Part shown: piece after piece, positions 39,398 to 54,800 of the stretch | Layout of the letters: each line of letters begins with the position of its first letter | Numbering within the stretch: position 1 is the first letter of the stretch | Source: Schistosoma mansoni | Taxonomy: Eukaryota; Platyhelminthes; Trematoda; Strigeidida; Schistosomatidae | Direction: 5' to 3' | DNA length: 64,000 nt | Assembly (NCBI RefSeq): GCF_000237925.1 | Contig: NW_017386021.1 | Coordinates: 744,001-808,000 of the forward strand | The notes under the pieces: model-generated | Databases searched by the model: none | The model's input: the letters and a program-made list of their open reading frames with translations, nothing else | Told to the model about the DNA's origin: nothing | Made by a program: the position numbers and the translations under genes

Positions 39398-42300
39398 AAC
39401 TGATGCCAGTCGGAGAATAAAAGCGAAAAGAACAGTTGTCTTAGTAGTGAGCACTCCTAACTCTACAGGGGGTCGATTTCATATCTGGTTTCAAGCATTC
39501 AACGGTAAATAGTAATGGGTTTACATTCCTGAAAAGTACCCAAGTGGGACAAAACATCTATCCAGTGCTTCCTTATTTTTATTAATTACTTAATGCATAC
39601 TAGCTCATCATAAAATTTATATTTCATATACTATTATAAATTCCTTAACCATAACTAAATAGACATTACCTGCACGTGTTAGAGTTTTGTATACTGGACA
39701 TTCGTAAATTCCTTGACTTGGTGATTTACGATTTTCTGTTGGTATAAGCCATATGACTGGCATATTGACAAATAATTCTTTTGGTCGTGATTCACATAAC
39801 AAATTAAGTGTGGAATCCCAACCAGCGCCTTCTAGATACAAACCACGAATATAGCTTCCATCGTTAGGTGATTTATTCAATTTCTCATTGTTCTCCTTCA
39901 TTACCTTTACATGAATAAAATAATGAAAAGTATTTAATAATCTTTAAAAATGTATTTTTTAGCCGAATTTAAATTAAAAATCTTATTGACTATTATGAAG
40001 AAGTTTATCATTTTTCTACAGTAGGTTACTTATCTCTTCAATGGACTAAGGAGACACGTTGCTGAGTTACTTCCCCTAGGAGTTGAAGATGGACTTTTTT
40101 AAGAAGTACCGCCAGGATTGACATATAAGTTCAGTTTCTTGCCTTTTGCGTTCATGAACGTCATATACGTTATTTTGAATAATTACATTTCATACTCATG
40201 AAGCAGCCTATTCGATATATTGGGTTCATCGGAAGTAAAATGTTTAAGTGTAAAGTTCAACGGGAGAAAATTAAACCATTAGGTTAAATTATGAACTTTC
40301 ACGAACTAAATTGACTGAGTCCAAAGTAATACATGGAAAGACGTCTATCTCAATTTATGGTGTTGTTTAAAGTAGAGAGCGTATTAGTAAAAGCATGAAC
40401 CAAACGAAATAAAATGAATTCATGCTATTCTGATAGAAACATTAAATTAGCGCTTGTCCTTAGTTTCATTCAGCTTAGACAGTTGAATATCTGCAGAACT
40501 CTCCGTTTCAGTTACAAATACTTTTCATACCTATTGTTATTCTTATACTTGTTGAGTGACGTTGAAGGCCTTGATATAATCTGAGTGTTGTCCTTATTAT
40601 AATCCAAGAAAATATCATGAACAAATCCTAAAAATAAGCTCAGTTTATCAAAATTTCCCTGAGATCAGTTAAGTAGTTCACCTGTAAAATGAAGGTTGTG
40701 ATTGGTTGTTCTGAATAGTTGTGTAGTTACAACATGTAGAATTCCTTAATGATTTGACTTTTGAACTTTAAATTTATCATCTCACCAAGTGTTGGTCTAA
40801 AGTTCATTGTAAAGGGTTAATTGGTTGTTAATTAACCTGACACATACACATAATGATCGTATATGTAATCAGTTAGTTTTTTGTCCAATTCCTTGTTATT
40901 ATATTGTCAAACTACTGTGTCAGTCTGGCACTAAGAAATGTATTATATAGAACTTACTTTCAGTATTCTGAATAGATAGAACGTAGAGAGAAGTAATCTT
41001 TCATAAGTGAATGTTGAGTAAAAAACTTTAAAGTAGACTTCATCTAGTCAAAGTGTATATCTAACTGTTTATGAGGAATGTAACCGAAAAATATAAAAAG
41101 GTTGTCACTAATTTTGTTTGGACTAATACCTGTTAATGTTTTACATCGATGGGTTGCACAACAGTCAGAATACCATATCAATAGTCGTGAAAAACCAAGT
41201 GGCGTAAATCCCATATAATTATCTCCTATTGTACAAGGTGTTCCGACCTGAACACTGTTTAATAGTATATAGTATGATACCCGGTGAGAAAGTACGCACA
41301 AAATCCGTTCGAACTGTCGAACTTCAGGTTTCAAGATTATTTACTATTAAGCCTAGTGGGGCATAGTCCACTAACCAGGTTTCTTTAGGCAATTCTGTCC
41401 TCGGCTTTTCTTCCTAGTCCTTATCAAATGATACACGTGGCCTTCATGCTTGCATCCTATTCCCGGGGTCATGTGTTCTTTGGTTTGCCTCTTCTCCTTA
41501 CGCCTTAGGGATTCCAAGTTATCGCTTGCCTCGTGATGCAGTTTGATGGTTTGGGTAATATGAGTCGCGTCCAACTCCAGCGTCCTCTCCTAATTTCTCC
41601 CTCAAATGGAAGTTTTCTGACAGAGTAAGTTGTTGCTAGTGTTGTCCAGCCAACGGATGTGTAACGTCTTGCATAGACAGCTGTTCATAAATGCCTGTAC
41701 TTTTTGATAATATCCATAGTAGTTCTTCAAGTTTCAGCTCCGTATAATAGAACTCTTTTGACGTTTGCATGAAAAATTCTGATTTCGGTTTTAGATGATA
41801 GTTCTTTCGACTCTCAGGCATTCTCCAGTCGTAGAAATGTTCCCCTTGCTTTGCTAATCCGTAGCTTCACATCTGCATCAGATTCCCCTTGTTTATCGTT
41901 GATGCTGGCTCAGTATTTAAAGCGTGGTAGTAACACTAATCTAATTGCCTCAATTATACTAGGCTTAAGTACTATTTTCATACTCTTGTCACTGATTAGC
42001 TGACCACAGTTTATAAAATGACAAGCTAATAGACCTTTTTCTACTACAACCATCATCAAGAAGGTACAAGTATTTATAAATAGTCTACGCAAGATTCTCA
42101 ATATCCGTTGGCCGGATACCATCAGCAACAACCTACTGTGGGAGAGAAAAAACCAACTTCCAGATGAAGGAGAAATTAGGAAAATACGCTGGAAGTGAAT
42201 AGGACGCATTGAGGAAATCATCAAACGGCATCACGAAGCAAGTTAGTAAACTTGGAATCCTGAAGGGAAACGGAAAATAGGAAGGCCAATGGACACATTG

Positions 42301-45300
42301 CGTCGGGAATGGGAAGTAGACATGAAAAGGATGAATATTAACTAAAAACAACTGGAAGGGGTTCTCCAGGACAGAGTTGGATGGAGAATGCTGGTGGGCG
42401 ATCTGTGCTCCTCCACGAGGGGTAACAGACGTATGTCAGTAATAGACTTTTTTTACTTGCCGAGTAGATTATAAACAGGTCAAGCAAGTATATACTCCTA
42501 AATTTATAATTATCTATTTACTGAACATTAAACATTGTCGAAAAAACAACAAACGCACTACTTACTTTAAAATCAAATGAAATTGTATCTACAGAAATAA
42601 CTTTTTTTCTAGCATAATTTTGTAATGTTCCAGTTAAAAATGCTTGTGGAAAAAAGAACCCACTTATCCAGAATACACTAGGCACACCATGATCAATCCA
42701 TTCTTGAATAAATTTCACACGCATCACTAAATCTTCTATCCATGCTGCTAATGGTTTTAAACTTGGATATGCTTTACTAGCCCACATGGTTGGTACACGG
42801 TTATCAAATAATGATCTAGCCATTTCTTCTAAATTAGCTGACATTACTACAAAACCTTTTAATGCTTTCATTAAATCATTCAGTGTAGTTTGTATAGTTG
42901 ATAATAAGTTATTGTATCTGTATTTTTTCAATGAATGAAAGAAACACGGAGAAGGTCAATTACTTGAACTAAAGCATAAATAAGAATGAAATCGAACCAT
43001 CGGCGAGATTATAATTTTTGGACAAATCAATGAAACTTAAGACAGCAAGTCTAGGATTTTAGCGCAAAATTCATCTGTCTGCATAGTTGCATATCACTTT
43101 GGCATTATAGCTGATGTTTGTAGTCAAAATTCTAGTTCCTAACTTATCTTCTAACTCTTAATTAGAATTATCAACAACAATTTGTAGTCCTCTTTTTACA
43201 CTAGTAGGTAGATGAGTTTTCCCAAGGACACTTTAGCGTCTCTCAAAGGTCGTCCATAAACAGTAGTCTTACCAAATAATCTACACATCGTTCATTGGAC
43301 AGTTTCAATAATTTTATTGAAATCACGAACCTATCTAAATTAGATAACCATTGAAAACCTGGTAGCATTGAACAACCGTTACGTCCTCGGGAATGAGCAT
43401 CCATTACTCTGAAACTGAGGTCTGGGCCCAGGACCTTTAGTTTTGCACACAAACGCTTAGTCATTAGATAACTGGGCTGGGATCCAATGTTTTATGGGCT
43501 ATGGGGTAGTGCTTGCACACTGCTGAGTGTCCCATACTTGCAAAGAACGCCCGTCCAGTGCTGCTCATTAAACTAAAGTCACCCACTTCATGTTCTTGTC
43601 AGTTTAACTAGTCATTTAGCAATAGCACGGTATAGTGAGTTATTCATATCCAGTACAGAACGTGGAAGGATATTTTCGTTTTGTATTTAGAGAGGCCATA
43701 TGGTTGTGGAATAAAGGATCCAGTCGGTCTTAGGTTTTTATACAGGTTTCCACTAATAATTGATTAATCTTTTCTTACCTTATTTCCTTAAATCCGCCTG
43801 TAGCTCTTCTAGAGTTACTGTCGGGTCCCAAGCCCGGGAAAAGAAGGAGGGTTGGGGTCGGCAACCCCATCATGACTTAAATATAAAATTTTACCATAGT
43901 GACTTACACCTTATTGTCACTTGTGTGTTAGAGAATTAAATCATGGGGAAAAGTTGCTGGTTATTGTTATATCCTAGCAAAGACGTAAATACGGATAACT
44001 TTCGGGATCTATTAATGGACGATTACTCTCTCTATATATTCTTATTGTATAACTATTCAGTGATTAGATTGTGTATATCTATATTCATATTATTATAAGC
44101 TTCATTTTGACCTATGGATTATTATTATACGAATCACCGTTCCTAAATTATGTTTAGTTTTATTGATTATTGTCTCCCATGATCACAGCCACATTTGGTT
44201 TGATCTTGTACAAATATTATTTTCTATTTTATGGTATGATGCGGTCTGTATGTCTGGTATATAAACCGAGTATGCTTGAAATAAATGATTCGTATAGCAG
44301 AAGCTGTAATTGATGTTCTGGACTCAATTGGAAGGGCTAGGCGGACAAAAGACTAAAAAAGGACGCTAGACTGCTCATACCGGTCGAACGTAATTATTTT
44401 TGGCACAGTGTTAAGATTGGAAAAGTCGTATTCCGATTGGTGGATAATTCACGTGATAAAAAGCCGGGCATAAAATAACAACAAATTGGAGACAGCTTTC
44501 TTTTATGAAATCATAAAAAATTGGCATACGGTCTTTTATTTTTAAATTCATAACAGTTATGTAACAAACCTAACATTTTTATTTCTGTTGACTAAAGTTC
44601 TGATGAAATGAACAATAAATCTTAGCATCGGCTAAATGATCTTTCCGACCACATACCTTGGAGAGTCTTTTCAATGCCAATTAAAAACGCTACTTCATAG
44701 ACCAGGCCTCACCGAGGACAGCTAATGATGGCTGAAAAAGCTGTCTATTTCTAATTTATTGTACAGAGTAGCATCAAAAGGAAACAACCAAGGTAGAGGC
44801 AATTCCTGAATGTAAATTATATTTACTACCGCTAATTAGTATTGGGTTTACTTTCGAAATATCGGTACTTTATAAGACATAATATATATCAACCCATCTA
44901 TCATGTACGCACATATCGATTCTTACCTGATAACTTCTTGTGTTAAGACTGTATTCATTGACTGTTCATACATAACTGGATATTTATGAATTACACTTGA
45001 TAAATCAAATAATTGTGGACATGTTGTTAATAATGAACGACTAATTTCTTCAACAATCTCTTCACGTTGTTTTCCATGCCCTGATGTACTGGATGTTTTT
45101 GGTTGTAACAATAATAAATAGCCTAATAGTGTAAATGTTTCATTTTGAGCAAATGTAATATTAGCATTTTCATGTAATCCAAATATTTCCGGCGGGTCAT
45201 TAATTGGTAAACTTCGAATGTAATCAAGGTATACCTATGATTTTATTTTTTAGTCATCAAGTAAAAAAAACTATGAGGATGTGGAAAATTTAAATGATAG

Positions 45301-48300
45301 AAAGTTAATAAGGATAAATACGTAATAAATTCTAACCAATAAGTTTCTTAAGAAATAACATTCAACTAGGCACGGAAATTCAAATTTAAGCCATATATTG
45401 GTTGTGTTTATTAAATCATCAAGAAAATTCTATTTCATTCTGCTTGATAACCAGTAGGCAAATTATCAACTTGTAATTTGTTGTGATATTATATCATTGT
45501 TAGCAAATATTTGACTTAAAAAGCTTATACAACTACGTGAAATGTTAAGTTTTGTATGACTTCCCAGCAGTCTCTTTAAAACATAGAGAAGCGAGGGTAC
45601 TGGGTTCGAGTCCCAGAGTGAACATCAACTCTGAGATGCAGGTACATCCAGCTAACGAGTCCCAAATAGGACGAAACGCGCGTCCTGGATTCCACTGCTG
45701 GCCACTATCCATCTCTGCCTACCATGCTTGTGAATTAAGGCTATATCGAGGCAATACGTACAGTATGCACATATGCCAATTAGAGACTGACCAGTTGCAG
45801 TCCTAAAACAGCAATCGGAAGATTCAAACAAACAATACTAAATGAATAGAGAATTAGCTCTTTCACCCTTAATTAGTTTGGATAACGAAAATAGAAATTA
45901 ATTCTCTTTAATTCATCTTTGACTAAAAGGGTAATTAATCGTCTTTCATATTTTTTCTAAAAATGTTTCAACCAATTACATCCCAAGATTAAATCACAAC
46001 AGTAGTCATTCTCATACTTCTTTATTTACGCTTTCATCTAGCTAAATCATTTATGAATATAAGACTAATAAAATTCATTTTTAAGTGAACCATAACGAAA
46101 TCAAACATACTAAACATTAGTTTACTGACTAATAATAGTTTTATAAGGAAAGTAAATTAAGTACAACAACTACAAAAATCTTGTTGATCCTAAAACTAAG
46201 GAGGATTTTCATTAGGCTAATTTAATAATTTGTAATCTTGATTGTTACAAATCGATATGTTCTGCTTTTATCACTAAACAGAATGACTGTTTTAAGTCAA
46301 ACATTTGGTATGCACCAGAAATTGAAGACTGATAGTTAAGTAATTAAAATTGGTTACCAAAATTCTTATAAATGTTTAATTGCTAACTTAAATCCTTGAT
46401 GAATTTATCTATTTATCCACTTTTGTGTATAGATCATTAATATAGCAAGTGGAACTTAACAGATCATACGATATCTCATGAGTCTAAACAGTTAGTCAGA
46501 TACAATTATTGATGATTTATGGTGAATGTGCTGAATACCCACTTAGCCAAGTTTAATAAAACAGTTCAGCTAATTGTCAAAATGAATTATTTTGATCGGC
46601 TCCAGCGTATTCTTATGTTCTCACTTTTCCTAGTTCATTCGGGACTTGATTGGTAGCTGAAATGTACAGTAAACCATCGTAATCATTTTTCCAGTTAACG
46701 TTGTTTATTTTATTACATTTTATTACATTACATTTTATTACATTTATTTTTCACTTATTTCTCTGTTTCTTAATCTGTCATGATATAAATCAATGTTTGA
46801 TAGTAGAAAAATAAACACCAATCTAGAGTTTCTTAACATTGTGATCTAACTCAATAATGTAAACTTACAGCATGATCTGTATTTCCCGGTAATTGATGAT
46901 ATATACCTGATACCGAATAACTGTAATTATCTCCTAATACTTTAGGACAATAATATTCATGTAATATACTCATTGCACATCGTCTATCCCAATCATCTGT
47001 TATACGACCACCATAGTTAATATGTCCAGCTGTATAACATAGAACCTTTGAATATGAATAGATTATGAAATTAATTATACATGAGATACTTTATCATAAA
47101 TCTAAACTGATTAAATATGTTCGGAGCAGTATGGTTGATTGAATAATTTCTTTTTGAAATAAATCAGTACACTATGGAAGAATATCGTTTGTTACTAAGT
47201 TTACTTTTAGAGGTCTGTTGTTAAACGGATAGGTCACAGTTTTGAAAACCACTCTTGTGGCTTTAGTGATGGGAACTGATTAGTTTTCCTATCCTTTACA
47301 CAAACACATGCTAACCAGGTATAACACAACTTAGTGCATGGGATATACTTGGTCAGTGAAATTTATCAGGATTTGTTTTTTAAAACAAATTATCCCTACG
47401 TCATGTTATAAAACACGCATAACACAATCATAACTTTGGTGTAAATTCCCTAAATTACCGTACATTTACATGTCTATTAGTGTTTATAACTTATTTTGGT
47501 AAGAATATAAACGAGTGGAATATTAAAGAGAACATCTATCTATCACCCATACTTCGAGTATTTCAACCAGTTGTTGATGTTATTCATGATGATGACGATA
47601 ATAATGATAATCATAATATTGTAGATGGTTTACACCGAAAAAGTTTTCACCTAATACTCTGTTGTAAATCAGATTATATAAGTGAGACCTAGTGGTACTA
47701 TTCAGCGGCGAGACTAAACTATATGGACGAGCCAATCAGAAGCTTTCGCGGGTTTTCAAGGTCACGGCGCTAAGTTCGGTACCTGATGCTTACGTACGGT
47801 CGGTTTACAACGGATTTTAGAGAAGACATGATAATTCAGCGTCTACAAGAGAAGTGATCATAAGATTTTGGCGTGAAATTCAATTATCCATTTGTATAAA
47901 TAGAGTTTTAGCATTATAGCTGATGTCAGTTCGTGGTGAAAACCCTTAGTATAATTCCTAACCTTAACCATGAGCTGTAAATCATAATTTGAATTCTTCA
48001 CACAGGTTTATGACTTTATTTAGTCTTAGTTATTATGTTGACACTCTCTGAGTCACCCTAGCGTCGCTCAAAGGTCGTCCATAATTTATAGTCTCATCCT
48101 CAACCCTAAACCATACCAACATCCCAACAACATTGAAGCTATGTGGTCGAGGCTGAAAGAATTTTTGAGACCTTATCATGGTTCCAGAGGTCGACTACTA
48201 TGGAACCACACGGATGAGTTCCTGTACCGGATGCACTATGATTTTAGAACTCCTGAACCTATATCTAACCTTGATAAGTTTTTGAGTCATGTAAAAGAAC

Positions 48301-51300
48301 AGTATCCCCTTTAATTTTTGAGTTTTGTATAATATATTTTTACTGTATACTAACTGTCTTCTGATTGGCTAATATTTCTCAAGGTCATTTAAGATTCGTT
48401 CAAAGGTCGTCCATGTAGTCTAGTCTCACCTTGAAGTACCGTTACGCATCTAATTAGTCATTGTGTGATGCAGAAGAAGAAAAATAGACAAATTCGTGTC
48501 ATTATCAAAATAATTTCTTGTTATAACGAAAAAGCGTTAATTTCCTTTTTACCTTATATGGTGTGATATCATATTCATCTAAAAACATTATTAGCTGATC
48601 CATACATATTCTTAGATCACCAGTTGTAAATTCATATGGTATATTAAATCCAAGTGGACCAAATTTTTTACGTTCAATTAATACACCATGGAAAAATGCT
48701 AATGATAAAAATAAATGCCGAAAGACATCGTTCTGAAATGAGAGAAACATAAAAGAATGAAAATAGTTCAACAGTTAACATTTCAATCCATCTTCCAAAT
48801 TGAATAATTATATGCTGATTGGTGATTAACTTTATACAGAATTCCTGATGTTCTAGCTGAAACCTGTTAACAGTGGAGTTCGACTATATCAAGCATGAGA
48901 CAGGCATAACTGATGTCAATATCAAGAACTGACTAAAGCCGGAAATAGAAATCATTGGATGACAGTTCAGTTGGCCGAAGTAAAAGGAGTATATCGTGAG
49001 ACCTAAGGGTATTGAGTTTCATCAGTGTTGATATGAAATCTCAAACTGAGGTACAATAAGCTGTTTGATGCCTCTTCGGCTTTAAAAGGTTGGCTTAATG
49101 AATGTTAATCTGTAATGTAAATTAAATTAAAATTGAATACTTTATACAAATATTTAATTTAAATTGAGAATATGCCCCTTTTCAAAGAGTTTGTAATGAG
49201 TTTCATATGGTGCCAAATACGTGCAGTGCTTGTAAGTTATACCATGCGAAGCAGAACTGTTCAATTATCTCCTGTTTCACAATGGCTCTTTAGCTAATGT
49301 TAACTTGTACAATTAATTATTTTTTAATGAAGTGATTGCTGACAAGATAATTAATAACATAAGTACCCAAATAATTTGAATATTAAGTGTAGAAGAATAG
49401 AAGCTACGAACCACTGAAAAAAATGTGTCTCTGACAAAAATTACTTTTAATCAAACTATGCTCCACAAAATAGTCAAACAAAGAAAATCCTCATCCTGAC
49501 TATCTGTTTGTTTCACGAAGGGTTCTTTAAGTCTCAATGAAAAACTCTGGCTGGTAGAGTTCACTCATACAGAAAGCAAGACAGCTACGCATTGATAGCG
49601 CTAAATGTTTGTAACTTGTCACCAAATAACTAAAGATAAAAAGTAGAGGGCTATATTTCAGCCTAATGATCTATAGATACTGTGCTTGTCACAAAACTCG
49701 TAAGTTATGGGTTCTGTCTAATGAAAGATCGTTTGAGTTCAGAGCTGTCCCGGCCTCCCTTATTTTTATTGGTTTTCAAGGTGGTACCGTTTTGTGACAC
49801 AAATGTGCTCAAAAAGAAAAGCATTTATCACTATCATATTAATAATAATAGTCAGTATAACTATTAATAACAAACCTTAGCAGGTACATTGGCTAAATAT
49901 GCATCATTTATTGATTGATATGTTCTTAATAAATTAGCTTTTAAACCTTTCGGCGGTTCAACTGTCATTTTTGATCCATTTTGTAAAATATAAACAGGGA
50001 AGTCTGGACTTGGCATACTTGTCAACCATAATCGAAAATCACGATGTACCTAGGATAAAAATTAATGCAGAATACTTTAAATCGATACATTCAACTAATT
50101 ATATCAATTCTAGACTCAATTCATTGTTTAAATTTGGCATGTGTTGCAAAAAATTAAATTTTTATTTAACATATTATAACTTGATACTTTGAATAATTTT
50201 GAGCTTGCTTTAAATTGCCTTAGTGTATATGATGTATAAACAAAATGGTCACTAATGTATATATATCAATTCAACTACCATGGTACAGAAATTTAACACA
50301 AGATATTTAGTTATTTCATAGTAATTTTATTTGGAATGAGATTCGTATTTTATCACGTATACAGATGATACGTTAGTAATATATTCAATAACTTGAAAAT
50401 GTGTGTAAACCTCGAAGGTTTTCACTAAACAAAACCCTTTCCTAGCCTATTTTTAGGCTACTAAAATAAAGGCTTTCCGTAAACCATGAACTAATATCTA
50501 CAAAACATATTTTAATCAGGATGCAATAATACACAGTGAATAGATGGACAAAACTTAGGCGTCTAGTGTGGATCACTGCAAAGACCTAATGAACAACTAG
50601 TTCATTAGAATAACATAATCCCTGAACTAAATAGAACGACCAACTTTCTCGACCAAGTTGCCCACTGGTGATAAACTGATTGGTGGTCCTGACCATTTAG
50701 GTGATACCATATTGAGAAAAATAAGTGTTTTTAAACTTACTTTATCTTTATCAATTTGTTCAACAAGTCTTTCTAATGTTGGCATCCATGATGGAGCTAA
50801 ATGACAATTTTGGAAGAATACCCATACACCCCGTTCCATTGCTGTTCGCATAAGTTCTTCAGCTCTCGGGCCTTGTCCTTGACCAAGTGAAATAGCCGAC
50901 AACTTTTTTCCCCCAAAACTCATTTCATCGGCGAATTTGTATAAATCTGAAGCCGGATCTGTACCCTGTAATTGAATTTTTGTAAATGTCACAATATTCC
51001 GACTGAACTTGCAACTAATTCAGAACATAACTCACACCCAGTAGTACTGATTGTAACACAGAAAATAATAATTTAAGAGTTAAGAGCATTATATTTTTTC
51101 AATGGACAACATACATACGGTTTCTGAGAGTCATCAAAAATGTGTTTGGATGGTTACATGATTTACTTCTGAGGCTATACCGTCAGATGCTATTTAATAC
51201 AATGAAACAGCCCGTCTTATGTTTCAAACGGGCATACATCCACTTTGATTCAGAATGGCTTTTCAACTTAACTATAATGTTTAGGCAAGTAAGCAGGGTG

Positions 51301-51868
51301 GCCACAACAAATTGTATGATAATTTGTCTCATGGGATATTTTTCTGTTTTACGTCTCCAGATAGTTTTCTAAGTAAACTGCTAAGAGTAAGTTCCTATAA
51401 ATTAAAGTTAATCAACAGTTATCAGACTATTGGTCTTGAATGCCTTTCTCAGTAAGATATCCATTTTCTAAGTAAGTGATTGGAGAAAAAATAGCTTGCT
51501 GTTTAATTGTTGTAAGTAGTATCGACTATAATGAATGTTTAGATTGATTAATATGAGGATTTTTCAATATATTCAGTAAATTAGTCTCCTTTACTGAAAC
51601 TTTAAACCCTTTTATACTTGTAAATCAAAATAACATATATTTATTAACTCAGTGAGTGTGTACTATACTACCCAACTTGAATGACACTGAAAATGACGTT
51701 AAAATTTTTAAACTACTTATATCGAACAATTAGCAGAAAAGACTATCCAAATCAAGAATTTGTCATTAAAACAGGTGATGAGAGTTTGAGTGAATATGAC
51801 AGTCTTGGACAAATTACGAATTCTTCAAGGTTTGTATTCTATTATCATTATTTTAAAGTAGACACACT

Positions 51869-51899
<31 letters not shown>

Positions 51900-54800
51900 C
51901 ACTCATTCAATGAGAATGTCTGTATTTCTGAGTCTTTAATTGAGTTATAAATGATTTCTGATAACTTTCATCATTTTGGTCTTTAAACTCCCCAGAAAAA
52001 TCAATGAAATGATGTTACGGGATAGTTGTCTGGGGTCAAGTATGTCCATATCACTAGTCTTTATGTTTGTACTATTCAGCGTTAGATTCGCTGTTTTAGT
52101 ACCAACAACAAGTTAGTTAAGCATTTCACTGACACAGAACAATGAAAATCCACTATTTTAAGGAAAACTATTTTTATATCACTTCTAGGTTAGTAATAAA
52201 GGTTAATTACACTGATAATTAATTACGATAAATGCTTTATTGAAAACGTTTAAGCAGAATAACAAAATACATTTTTATTTGAAAAGTGCTAACCTGTGAT
52301 AAGACAAAAATTAATGGAGTTGACGGTGAACTATCTTTGAATACCTGATGAAGATTTGCAGTTTGTGGTTCAACAAATTTTTGACCTAAATGTTGACTGA
52401 CAAAATCTTGCATAGCATTAGTTAATTTATCTGTTCGAAGGCAGCGTAGAATTAAAATACGTTGAAAATTATCTAAATTTGTTTGCCATGGTTCAGGGAA
52501 TACAGTTCTATGTGGATCAGATGAATCAAAAATCTGTTTAAATCCATCAGGATTTTGTGTCATACTTTCTGGTAGATTGGTAAACTTAGGCAGGGAAGCA
52601 AGATTTAATACATCACCCCAAATCCGATCAGATATCCATTCCGGCGCTGGATTTGGCAATTCTTTGATTTTGTGAGTACCGCCAGCAAGTAGGAAACGAT
52701 ATTCACTCTTGAACAGAAAATTAAATTTCAACATATTCATATATATACAGTGGAGTCATGAGTATATAATCAGCTTTATTTTGACTAGCTTTCATATATT
52801 ATGATCTAGAATCACTTGATTCTTTCTTATCAAATTTCTACTATAAGAAGCATTACAGGTCTCTTGACTAACCCGTAATGAATTATTCACAATCCCACTA
52901 ACCTATCTCTATGTTTAATTAAAGTCATACATTACGTGTGCTTAAATGATCGCAATAACTTCCTTATTTAAAATCCTCATTCTCTTCAGTGGTATAACTT
53001 TGTATCAAACATATAACTAGTATTTAGTATGAAACAGATGTACTCATGCAACACTCAGCCATAACAGTCGGAAAACGATCTGAGTTTTAAAATATCCCGT
53101 CAAACTGGTTTATAAATTCAAGGTTTATTCTAGTAATTAATCTATACCTGATAAAATATAAAAGGTACAGAGTATGGCGGAAAGATTTTACACTATATCA
53201 ATAACATTAGGAAGTCTAATACTAACAACTAGTGTGGTGTAGTCTACTTATATCCATATAAGTAGTATATGGTGTTGGGCAGACATAGAATGCGTTTTGG
53301 CAGAAGACCGATGAGGAAAGAACTGAAACGAAGCGCGATCGGTAGGAAAACGCACGAACAATGGAATTGAAGAAGAAACAGTGAAGATTGAGACTACTGG
53401 TTGTTAATTTGCAAATTAACTGACCATTGTATGGTTATTAGAATTTACTGAGATAGTCTGTAATTCTTGCTCAAATACATTCGATTGTCCCCAGTCGTGT
53501 TCTGTTCACTACACTAGTAGATCATAAAAACCTGGCAATGAAAAATATAAATTGTCTTATCATATAGCACTTAATGGAAGTTAGTTCTCATTAAAATGTA
53601 AATCTTTTTTTAGGGAGTCGGTAGATTAGAATACTATTTAATTTATTTCTCCAATAGTCTTGGTTAATTTATGTGTTTGCATGTCAAAATTCACTATGTA
53701 TTAATAATTAATTGAAGATAATCAACCAAAAGTTTTTTTAATTTCATTCAAACTGATGAGGGAAATGGGATTTACACATAACGATTCATTTTAAAATTTG
53801 TTAAAATAATATATCGAAGTAAATATGACCCGAAAAATTAGATCACTAACTATCTATCTAGGTAGTATATGCTTTAATGAATGAAGCCAGACTGATCACT
53901 TAATACCGTTTGGCCACCTTAAAAATGAGATACAGATGTTAGCGGGATATTGACAGCAAGTTAGTTGTTCAGTCTGTCAAGATTGATATGTATATCTCGT
54001 TTTCTGGTCTACCAAGCTTGTCTATAAATATTCATAGATGGTGGTAACCATATAATTCCCATTATAAGAAAAAAAATTGGTTGTTTATTCTTTATTTTCT
54101 TTCTTGTCATAGTCAGGTTTGCGGGCACAGTAAATTACTTGGACAGTATATTTGAGGGAAGATATTGACCATATACCAGATTATCAGAAGAGACTGTCGA
54201 ACTATTTAGTAGGATGTCCTAAGAACGTTATCCAGTATAATGATGAAGACAGCATTGTTAAACTAACCATATTATAGAAATTAAATCTATCATGTGGGAT
54301 TAAATTTTCATGATCATCTCATAGTATTTTCACCCTTGAATATAATGTTATTTAAAAGCTTTCATGTTGAAGTTAACTTATTAATATCTCATTTGTCAAC
54401 CATTAATCTACTCTTTTACCTGGAAAATTGGATTCGTTATTGTAATCTTTTGAGCAATTAATCATTCTGAAAGTTATTAAAAGTTTGAATAATTATTTCT
54501 CTGGATCAGATTAAATTAGAATGATGAATTGGAAGACTCATCTACCGACTATTTACCAAGGAGTTGATAAAGATTAACATCAACAGTTATTAGCATTCAG
54601 ACAAGCATAGATGATATTATGAAAACTATAGTAATGACTTAAATCAGTACTATCAACATAGATAAAATTATGAACAATAATTGGATTTCTGAAAAACCAC
54701 ATGATCTTACATTGCTGTAAGGTCACAAGCGGGGCAACCAAATTTATGTAATTGTTACGATGGAATCAATAATTACCGATAATTTTAATACTTTTACGTT

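Noticed and set aside
41044-41334. 96-codon minus-strand frame considered as an extra DNAH1 exon
   Set aside because: The flanking exons at 42566 and 39904 already join in phase with conserved sequence (SFDFK-VMKE), leaving no place for it, and it has no dynein similarity.
41350-42430. Twin-priming inversion of one RTE insertion
   Set aside because: Both halves cover the same C-terminal region and differ strongly in age, so they are two separate insertions in opposite orientation.
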